Shown here: piece after piece, positions 9,936 to 16,696 of the stretch
How positions within the stretch are numbered: position 1 is the first letter of the stretch
Layout: every line of letters begins with the position of its first letter
NCBI GenBank assembly: GCA_004368235.1
Contig: JXTW01000013.1
Span: 1-32,203 of the forward strand
Origin: Helicobacter anseris
GTDB lineage: Bacteria; Campylobacterota; Campylobacteria; Campylobacterales; Helicobacteraceae
Length of the DNA stretch: 32,203 bases
Reading direction: 5' to 3'
Made by a program: the position numbers and the translations under genes
Notes under the pieces: model-generated
Databases searched by the model: none
Told to the model about the DNA's origin: nothing
The model's input: only the letters and a program-made list of their open reading frames with translations

Positions 9936-10300
9936 GGGGCTGACTGGCTTTCGACAGGAATCTCACCTCTAGGGTTGCATACCGGCGACGCGCCGCTAAA
10001 ACGTAGCTTAAAATTAAACGCAAACAATACAAATTACGCTCCAGCTCTCGCAAAAGTAGCGTGAGTTAATCCTTGATGGAGCCAGCCTATCTTAAAGTGT
10101 CTGCCTTTGGGATTTGGCTGTCATTTTGCAGACTTTGAGCCTTATATTGTCAGTGTAAGGTTTCAAGAATTTTGACTGCTCATGTGGATTTATTTGGGGG
10201 CTTGATAAACACATGCTAAGACTTCAAGCCTGCTAAGTATGTAGACGCTCTTGCTGGGTTAGGTTTTTGGACTGGGGTTCGATCCCCCACAGCTCCACCA
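9936..10300 (+). ncRNA. ssrA: Transfer-messenger RNA (tmRNA)
   Basis: tmRNA rescues stalled ribosomes and adds a degradation tag. The 5' end GGGGCUG pairs over 7 bp with CAGCUCC just before the encoded 3' ACCA (10297-10300). The T arm with GGTTCGATCC is at about 10277-10286, and the D-like GACTGG...CGACAGG follows the 5' end. The resume reading frame is seen at 10020-10064: GCA AAC AAT ACA AAT TAC GCT CCA GCT CTC GCA AAA GTA GCG TGA, giving the tag ANNTNYAPALAKVA, close to the known epsilonproteobacterial style. The gene is one-piece, about 365 bases, between lolA and the restriction-modification locus, with its own promoter. Confidence 0.96.
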
Positions 10301-10357
10301 TCTCCTTTTTATAAACTCTTAAGATATAATTAGCCCAACAAATCACAAAGGGTAATC

Positions 10358-12539
10358 ATGCTAACACTATCACAAGATTTACTGCTACAAGATTTAAAAG
10401 ATCATTTTGAAACTCTAAATACCGCGAGGAATCTAGCTCAAAAATATGATGAAGCCTTGCTTCATTACCTCTTAGAAAAAAGTGAGTATAAAAAAGAGTT
10501 TAAAAGTCGCTTTTTTGCACAAACTTCTTTAGGCTTAGTTTTTAAGCTTAGTGATTTTCTAACCTTTTTAGATCTTAGGAGTTTGGGAGGAAGCTATACA
10601 AGCTATGCGAATAAAATCGGACTATCTTTTAAAGGAGCAAAGGGACTTTTGAAGGCAAATAGTGAAGTAGTTTTAAACTTTACTTTTAAAGATGGGGTGA
10701 TTAAAGGCGGACAGAGCAAAGATGAGATGAAATCTCAAGAAATATTTTTTAATGAGATTTTAGCTAAAGATGAAATCGATGTGCTATTTAGCCCAAAAGC
10801 ACTGCAAAACTTTGAGCTAATATCCACAAACAATGAAATGGGGGGGGGGGTATAAAAACCTTTTAGAAACTCTAGAATCTAAAAATCACAATCTTTTAAT
10901 CAAAGGCAATAATCTTCTAGCCCTGCATTCTCTCAAAAGCAAATATGCTAAATCTGTCAAGCTCATCTATATCGATCCACCTTATAACACGGGCAATGAT
11001 AGCTTTAATTACAACGATAGATTCAATCACTCCACTTGGCTTACCTTTATGAAAAATCGCCTTGAAGTGGCAAGAGAGTTTTTACGCGATGATGGGGTGA
11101 TTTTCATCCAATGTGATGATAATGAACAAGCCTATCTCAAAGTGCTATGTGATGAAATCTTTGGGCGGGAGAATTTTGATTCTTGTATTACCCATATTGT
11201 CAAGCCAGAAGGCAGAATGTATGGAAACATAGCCAAAACGCACGAATACATTTTGGTTTATGCAAAAAATATTGTTCTGTCAGAATTTAATGAAATTGAA
11301 AAGTCAGAACACAAATTTGATTACGAAGATAAATTGGGCGGATTTAATATTAAAAATCTTGAAAATGGAAATTTTAGAGCTTTTAACTCTACAAATCGCC
11401 CAAATTTAAGATTTGGCTTATTTGTAGCACAAAATCAGGCTTTTGGTAATAATTTTCATAATGTTTATACAGAAAGACAAAATGGCTTTATTGAGATTTA
11501 TCCAAGCTCAAGAGATGGATTTGACTATGTTTGGCGTTGGAGCAAGGAAAAGTGTGCCAATGAATTGCATAATTTATGTGCAAGAAAAAGTGTAAATGGA
11601 GAATATTTGATTTTCCAAAAAGTAAGAAAAAGCACAACAAAATCAAAAAGTGTTTTTTGGGATAAAGAAATGATAACCCAAAAAGGCACACAAGAAATCA
11701 AAGCCCTGTTTGCCACAGCTGACTCTCGCCTGCTTCGCGGTGCGGAAAATCGGAATCAAGGAGGCAGTAGTGCCTCCGCCGATTTGGAGCTAGAAGCGGA
11801 TAAGCGAGGCACTCCCCCAATTAGCGAAAAAGCGGCGGCTTTTTTGCGTGCGGGGGAGCGGGGAGGGGGAGTGGCTCTTTTTGCGAAAAAAGAAAATACA
11901 GAATCTATAATGCTAGATTCTGCTGATAATATAGAATCTACAAACCAAGAATCCCAAGCAACGCAACTTTTTGCCACACCAAAACCAGAAGCCTTGCTAA
12001 AACGCATTATTGAGATTGCCACCAACGAGGGCGATTTGGTAATGGACTTCTTTGCAGGAAGCGGCACGACTTTAGCAGTCGCTCATAAGATGAATCGCCG
12101 CTGGGTAGGGATCGAGCAAATGGACTATATAGAATCTATCACAAAAGAAAGGCTTAAAAAAGTTATCGATGGGGAACAAGGAGGGATAAGCAAGGCAGTG
12201 GGCTGGCAAGGTGGAGGGGAGTTTATCTATGCAGAGCTAATGCCACTTAATGCAATCTATAGAGAAAAAATTAAAGATTCTAAAGATGAAAAAGAGCTAG
12301 AGGCGATTTATCAAGATTTAGAGCAAAAGGCATTTTTAGACTATCGGGCAGATTTGGCAAAAATGCTAAAAGATAGGGATTTTCAAGAGTTAGATTTAGA
12401 AAGTAAAAAAGAGATTTTAAAGCTTATTTTAGATCCTAATATGGACTATTTGCCCTATGGAGAGATAAAAGATGAGGGCTATGAAATCCATCAAGAAATC
12501 ATAGCTTTAAATGAAAAATTTTATGAGGATAAGCAATGA
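10358..12539 (+). CDS. mod: Phase-variable type III DNA methyltransferase (Mod), switched off here by frameshift
   Basis: Mod methylates adenine and supplies sequence recognition for the Mod-Res complex. The frame from ATG 10358 (site AAAGGG) runs 165 codons and ends just after an 11-G tract (10840-10850) at TAA 10853. The rest continues one frame over to 12539. Removing one G (10 G) joins them into a 726-residue protein. The N-terminal half has the usual Mod segment NSEVVLNFTFKDGV...EIFFNEILAKDEIDVLF. Motif IV DPPYNTGND lies at about residues 206-214 and motif I DFFAGSGTT about 560, the order of beta-class enzymes; the variable target-recognition region lies between. Residues encoded by 11709-11969 look like an in-frame insertion. 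ATGA overlap links it to res. As read, only the 165-residue fragment would be made. Confidence 0.9.
10840..10850 (+). repeat. Poly-G(11) phase-variation tract in mod
   Basis: Eleven consecutive G residues, the first being the third base of an ATG codon. Ten (or 13) G keep the frame open; eleven give GTA-TAA and termination. Slipped-strand mispairing at such tracts is the standard on/off switch of Helicobacter and Campylobacter contingency genes. Confidence 0.93.
11709..11978 (+). repeat. In-frame GC-rich palindromic insertion in mod with 9-bp flanking direct repeats
   Basis: TTTGCCACA occurs at 11709-11717 and again at 11970-11978; the interval is 261 bases, exactly 87 codons. Comparison with the usual Mod order (GTQEIKALF then PKPE.LLKRIIEIAT just before motif I) suggests the intervening codons are extra. 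The left two thirds are GC-rich unlike the rest of the gene and hold two nested palindromes: 11747-11785 (AAATCGG..GGAGGCA-GTAG-TGCCTCC..CCGATTT) and 11810-11873 (CACTCCCCC..AAAAAGC-GGCG-GCTTTTT..GGGGGAGTG). The right third is AT-rich with AGAATCTA/TAGATTCT inverted repeats. No family name is known to me; it resembles protein-coding palindromic elements in behaviour. Confidence 0.6.
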
Positions 12540-15073
12540 GTAAGAAACTCTATGAAAAAATCAAAGAAGAATTTGGCAACAGAGGATTGAAAGATTTTAA
12601 AATCCCTGCATATATCCAAGAAAATCTAAATAAAGAGCTAAGAGACTATCAAAAAGAGGGATTAATATACTATCTTAAAAATTTTGAGAGCTTTAAAGAG
12701 CGGCATTTAATGTTTAATATGGCTACAGGCAGTGGCAAAACACTGATGATGGCAGCCTTAATCTTAGACTGCTATAAAAGAGGTTATAGAGATTTTATCT
12801 TTTTTGTTAATTCCACCTCTATTATCGAAAAGACAAAGGCAAATTTCATAGATAAAACTTCAAATAAATATCTTTTTAAAGAAAAGATTAATATCAATTC
12901 CTCTTATGTGGAGATCAATATCATCAATAATCTTAATGAAAGCAAAGAAGAATGTATCAATCTACATTTCACGACTATTCAAAAGCTTTTCTCACTTTTA
13001 ACATATGAAAGAGAGAATGCTCTAAGTTTTGAAGATCTTAAAGAGAGAAAACTAGTCTTTTTAGCAGATGAGGCACACCATCTTAATGCCGATACCAAAA
13101 AGGCAAATAAAGAAGAAAAAGAGCTCAAAGAGGGATGGGAGGCGATCATCAAAAAAGCTTTTGAAAGTCATAGGGAAAATTTAATGTTTGAATTTAGCGC
13201 GACGATCCCTAAGGATAGAAATGTTTTAGAAAAATATCAAGATAAGATCATTTATGAATATGATCTAAAAAAGTTTTGCAAAGATGGATATTCTAAGCGG
13301 ATTTTTCTAATGAAATATGAAAATACAGCCTTATGCGATCGCTTTTTAGGCGGAGTGCTTTTAAGCCTTTATAGAGAGCTTCTTGCACAAAAATATGAAA
13401 TCCCCCTTAAGCCTGTGATACTTTTTAAAAGTGAGAGTATTAAAAGCTCTAGGGCAAATCAAGAGGCTTTTATAGAGTTTTTAAATAATCTTGATACACA
13501 AATTATTGATGAGTTTTATCAAAATATTAACCTTCAAGAAAGTGAGCTTTTAGCCAAAAGTTTAGAGTTTTTTAAAAAAGAGTTTAAAGAGGCATACTCT
13601 CAAAAAATCATAGGCTATCTTCAAAATAACTTTAAATCAAACTATATCCTTAATACAAATGATGAAAAAGAGCTTGAGACAAACCAAATCCTGCTTAATT
13701 CTTTGGAAGATTCTGATAATAAAATAAGGGTGATTTTCTCTGTCAATAAACTCGATGAGGGCTGGGATGTACTCAATTTATTTGATATTGTTCGGCTTGG
13801 CAAGAGTGCATCTAAACAGAGCACAACTAGCGAAGTCCAGCTCATAGGCAGAGGGGCGAGGTATTATCCTTTTATAAGCAAAAATTTTGATTTAGAGCTA
13901 ACCTATAAAAGAAAGTTTGATAGGGATTTAGGCAATGAGCTAAGCATTTTAGAGAGATTATACTATCACACGCTTAATGAAGTAGGGTTTATTGATAATC
14001 TCAATGAAAGTATGAAAAATGAAGGGCTTGTCACAGAGGATGCAGATGAGAATATGAAAAAGCTTGAGCTTACCCCAAATGAAAAGCTAAAAAATATCGC
14101 CAAAGAAAATAAAATCTATTATGCAAAAAATAAAAGAATCAAAAAGCAAGAGTTAGAGCATTTCAAAATCACAAAAAAAGAGATGAAGCAGAAAATAAAA
14201 AGCTTAACAATCCCTCTTTTTGCCAAAGGGATTAAAGAGAGTGAAGAAGAATTTAAAGAAATCAAACAAGAGCCTTTTTTACCAAAGTTTATAAGACTTA
14301 GAGATCATATCCCTTTAAGATTTTTCCTTAAAGCGATGAATAAGCTTGGGCTAGACTTTAAAGAGTTAGATAGGGATTTTAACTTTAAGAGTAAAAGAGA
14401 GTTTATAGAGGAGTTTTTACATCAAATTGATTTTTGCTTTTCAAAAAAGCAAGAATTTAATCAAGAAAATAACTTACAAATCGCAATATTTATTTTAGAG
14501 AATTTCAAAATAATTAAGCAAAATATCAAGCAAGAATGTGAAGTGACGCCATTTGAATCCTATAGTCTAAATCTGGGTAATCGCACTCTTTTTACATCAA
14601 AAAAGAGTGATGATAAGAATGATGATATTCCTTATTATGACTGGCTTTATTATCCTGTGTATCGCTTGGATAGTGCTTTGGAAAAAGAGTTTTTGCGTTT
14701 TATCGAGGGTCAGAAAGAGAGAATTGATGAGATTTTTGCTCAATGGTTTATAATAAGGAATGATCACTTTGAGGAATTTAAACTTTATGATAATCGCGAG
14801 GGAGAGGAGACTTATGGGAGGGGATTTGAGCCTGATTTTATTTTCTTTGGGAAAAAGAGGGGTCAAAATGATAACTTTTTAAGCATTGAATGCTTTCTTG
14901 AGGTAAAAGGAGAGTATTTAACAGAGCTTGATTCTTGGAAAGAAAAGTTTTTACGAACTCTGCGAGATAGGCAACTAGATGTCGAAAATGATAAAAAACT
15001 AACGCTCTACTCTCTGCCATTTTTTGTAAGCAGAGAAATTGGGGATAAGTTTTTTAATAAGCTATTCCAATAA
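12536..15073 (+). CDS. res: Type III restriction enzyme Res subunit
   Basis: Res is the ATP-dependent translocase/nuclease that cuts unmethylated DNA in complex with Mod. The 845-residue product has superfamily 2 helicase motifs: Walker A ATGSGKT (63-69), DEAH (about 178-181), SAT in FEFSATIP, the VNKLDEGWDVLNL segment, and motif VI QLIGRGARYYPF. The C-terminal nuclease domain shows PDFIFFG then FLEVKGEYL (about 765-792), a PD-(E)xK arrangement. All catalytic motifs are intact, so the nuclease gene is not decayed. Its ATG overlaps the mod stop (ATGA), so when mod terminates early at the poly-G tract, coupling to res translation is probably lost as well. The partner is required for DNA recognition, so the locus is expected to be silent in this sequence. 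Confidence 0.93.
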   Translation: MSKKLYEKIKEEFGNRGLKDFKIPAYIQENLNKELRDYQKEGLIYYLKNFESFKERHLMFNMATGSGKTLMMAALILDCYKRGYRDFIFFVNSTSIIEKTKANFIDKTSNKYLFKEKININSSYVEINIINNLNESKEECINLHFTTIQKLFSLLTYERENALSFEDLKERKLVFLADEAHHLNADTKKANKEEKELKEGWEAIIKKAFESHRENLMFEFSATIPKDRNVLEKYQDKIIYEYDLKKFCKDGYSKRIFLMKYENTALCDRFLGGVLLSLYRELLAQKYEIPLKPVILFKSESIKSSRANQEAFIEFLNNLDTQIIDEFYQNINLQESELLAKSLEFFKKEFKEAYSQKIIGYLQNNFKSNYILNTNDEKELETNQILLNSLEDSDNKIRVIFSVNKLDEGWDVLNLFDIVRLGKSASKQSTTSEVQLIGRGARYYPFISKNFDLELTYKRKFDRDLGNELSILERLYYHTLNEVGFIDNLNESMKNEGLVTEDADENMKKLELTPNEKLKNIAKENKIYYAKNKRIKKQELEHFKITKKEMKQKIKSLTIPLFAKGIKESEEEFKEIKQEPFLPKFIRLRDHIPLRFFLKAMNKLGLDFKELDRDFNFKSKREFIEEFLHQIDFCFSKKQEFNQENNLQIAIFILENFKIIKQNIKQECEVTPFESYSLNLGNRTLFTSKKSDDKNDDIPYYDWLYYPVYRLDSALEKEFLRFIEGQKERIDEIFAQWFIIRNDHFEEFKLYDNREGEETYGRGFEPDFIFFGKKRGQNDNFLSIECFLEVKGEYLTELDSWKEKFLRTLRDRQLDVENDKKLTLYSLPFFVSREIGDKFFNKLFQ

Positions 15074-15528
15074 ATAAGCTTTCATTAAGAACTTCACCAG
15101 CAGCGTGGCAGGAGATTAGACAATTAGCTTTAAATATCTATAAAGCTATACCAGATAAGTTTTTATAAAAATTTTATACAGGAGGTTTGATATGTTTCAC
15201 ATAGTAGCAGGAATTGTAATAGCGTGGTTAATTATAAAATTCTTAGATGCGCTATAAGGTTTTATAGAGCTTACAAATATTAATAAAATAAAAATTTAAA
15301 GCGCAAAGTGAAAAACGCAAAACGCGCTTTTATGCAGGCTAAATCTGCTAAATTTTATAGCTAAAGAGGCTAGCTTGCTAATCAAACTACCTTAGGCAGA
15401 ATCTAGATCTCTAAATAATGGGGAGATAAAAATAATAAATCAAATAAGGGAAAAAATAAAATCAAAAAGGATTCAATAAAAGGGAAAAATCAAGGGAGAG
15501 GATAAAGATAAAAGCGCTTTAGCTAAAA
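15074..15528. other. Gene-poor gap downstream of res
   Basis: Besides the micro-ORF at 15192-15257, this gap holds a 31-codon open stretch without a start (15073-15168, ending TAA) that reads like the C-terminus of some protein (TSPAAWQEIRQLALNIYKAIPDKFL) and may be a gene remnant. It also contains a hairpin-forming pair AAAGCGC (15298-15304) and GCGCTTT (15324-15330), a palindrome AAAGCGCTTT (15511-15520), and a purine-rich stretch (about 15417-15510). I see no other gene. Confidence 0.5.
15192..15257 (+). CDS. Hydrophobic 21-residue micro-ORF with a strong ribosome site
   Basis: ATG at 15192 is preceded by AGGAGG with a 6-base spacer, the best Shine-Dalgarno in the window. It encodes MFHIVAGIVIAWLIIKFLDAL, one membrane-spanning stretch. 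On the opposite strand TATAAT (15231-15236) could start an antisense RNA covering the ribosome site. Small hydrophobic peptides overlapped by an antisense promoter are the layout of type I toxin-antitoxin loci such as AapA/IsoA of H. pylori, but this peptide is not recognisably of that family. The role is unknown, and it could be a remnant of a larger gene. Confidence 0.42.
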   Translation: MFHIVAGIVIAWLIIKFLDAL

Positions 15529-15632
15529 CCTTCTTTCAGATACTCACGGCACATAGGATAAAGAGCTGCTCTGCTGTGTTCCCACCCTGAAGCTTTGGCT
15601 CTTTAGCCTATTGCATAAGTCTAAAAGAAGGC
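15529..15632 (-). ncRNA. ffs: Signal recognition particle RNA (4.5S-type, small)
   Basis: The minus-strand transcript folds into one long hairpin: CCUUCUUU at the 5' end pairs with AAAGAAGG at the 3' end, AUAGG.UAAAGAG pairs with CUCUUUA.CCUAU in the middle, and the tip is CAGG-GUG-GGAA-CAC-AGCAG, the universal GGAA tetraloop (loop at 15579-15582) with the asymmetric/symmetric loops bound by Ffh. At about 104 bases it has the usual small bacterial size. It is preceded by an extended -10 promoter and lies just after the catalase-like gene, on the same strand. Confidence 0.92.
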
Positions 15633-15637
15633 GACTA

Positions 15638-15667
15638 ATTATAGCAAAAATTATTGACGTCTGCCAA
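15638..15667 (-). promoter_or_regulatory. Promoter of the SRP RNA gene
   Basis: On the minus strand: TTGGCA (15662-15667), 18-base spacer, and TGCTATAAT, an extended -10 with perfect TATAAT (15638-15643). The -10 lies 6-7 bases before the predicted SRP RNA 5' end near 15632. The -35 lies inside the last codons of the catalase-like gene. Confidence 0.75.
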
Positions 15668-16628
15668 AAGTAACACCATAAGTCTCATTTCTAATCTGGA
15701 ATATCGGATCTTTTGGTGGATTCACCCCGCTTGGCAAGTCATTAGGGAAAAACACATCACCATTACAACCAAGTCCATCATAACTATCTACGCTTAAATC
15801 TCCTACAAAAATCTCTTTATGCTTACCACTCCATAATGCAGTAGTATCATCAGTTGGATCATTTGGATTTGCTAATACAAGATACATTTTATAGCCAATT
15901 GGCTTTTTTGCCACTCTAGTTTTAAACTCTGATTGTAAAAAATCTTTGCTTTGTTTTTTAGCTTCAGAATCTGAAAAATATTTTACACCATCTGTAGGGA
16001 TAAATTTCCATCTAGCCGCTATTTGCTTGCCATCTACGCCCTCAAACCAAAAAGTATGTATACTATAATAAGCCGTATTAGCAACGCTTTTACTTATGCC
16101 TACATTTTTCATATAAGCACTAAAATTTTTAAATGAAGGTGTAGATTGTGTGATCTCTTTAATTTTTTGGACATCTACTTTTCCATTTACAGGAATTTTC
16201 ATCTCAAAAAATTTTAAAAACTCCTCTGGTGTACGCGCAAAGTTGATCTCACTATTTAACATCACCATAGTCCATGTGGCTCCATCTTCTCCCTGAAGCT
16301 TTACTACCATACCACGTCCCTTACTTCTATCATCCATTTCTGCTCCACCCAAAGAATAACGCACAAGTGCTGGTATCTCTTTTTTATCTAAAAGTTTGAT
16401 ATTTAGTCTTTTTGTAACCTCATTGCTAGGTCTAAACTGACCAATGCTACAAAATCCTTTAGCATGATTGATTTTCATATGCGGGGTTTTAGGATTATAA
16501 TTAAGTTTATAAAAAGTATCTGCAATCTTTTCAGCATCAACTTCATCTGCCATTAAAATACCGCTACAAAGAAGCATTAAACTAGTCGCTATACTATAGA
16601 TTCGACTAAATCCTATTCTATTTTTCAT
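15651..16628 (-). CDS. Periplasmic catalase-like heme peroxidase (SrpA / catalase-related family)
   Basis: A 325-residue protein with a signal peptide (residues 1 to about 27, ending ...GILMA) and then a reduced catalase fold. The distal histidine is in NHAKGFC (His about 55), the core has VRYSLGG, GRGMVVKL and WTMVMLNS, and the heme-ligand tyrosine is probably in RNETY (about 313-317), matching the RxxxY catalase signature. Relatives in H. pylori and other bacteria are small mono-functional catalase-related peroxidases that lack most of the catalase C-terminal part. It likely removes peroxide in the periplasm; the substrate is not established here. ATG 16628 is chosen because GGAG lies 6 bases upstream, overlapping the earlier in-frame ATG at 16640. 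It starts 68 bases after the metal ATPase gene ends. Confidence 0.82.
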   Translation of the reverse strand: MKNRIGFSRIYSIATSLMLLCSGILMADEVDAEKIADTFYKLNYNPKTPHMKINHAKGFCSIGQFRPSNEVTKRLNIKLLDKKEIPALVRYSLGGAEMDDRSKGRGMVVKLQGEDGATWTMVMLNSEINFARTPEEFLKFFEMKIPVNGKVDVQKIKEITQSTPSFKNFSAYMKNVGISKSVANTAYYSIHTFWFEGVDGKQIAARWKFIPTDGVKYFSDSEAKKQSKDFLQSEFKTRVAKKPIGYKMYLVLANPNDPTDDTTALWSGKHKEIFVGDLSVDSYDGLGCNGDVFFPNDLPSGVNPPKDPIFQIRNETYGVTFGRRQ

Positions 16629-16696
16629 AATTCTCTCCATATAATTTTTATCAGATAAATAAAATTATATGAAGAAAAAATAACATTTAGACAATA

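Noticed and set aside
10301-10357. An intrinsic terminator after tmRNA
   Set aside because: There is a short T run (CTCCTTTTT) but no GC-rich hairpin other than the tmRNA acceptor stem itself.
11756-12067. A minus-strand frame of about 103 codons opposite mod
   Set aside because: It is the reverse reading of the GC-rich palindromic insertion and has no ribosome site or recognisable protein.
10833-12539. The second half of mod as an independent gene starting at ATG 10833
   Set aside because: No ribosome site precedes this ATG, it lies inside the upstream frame, and the N-terminal Mod region is encoded upstream; a frameshift at the G tract explains the arrangement better.
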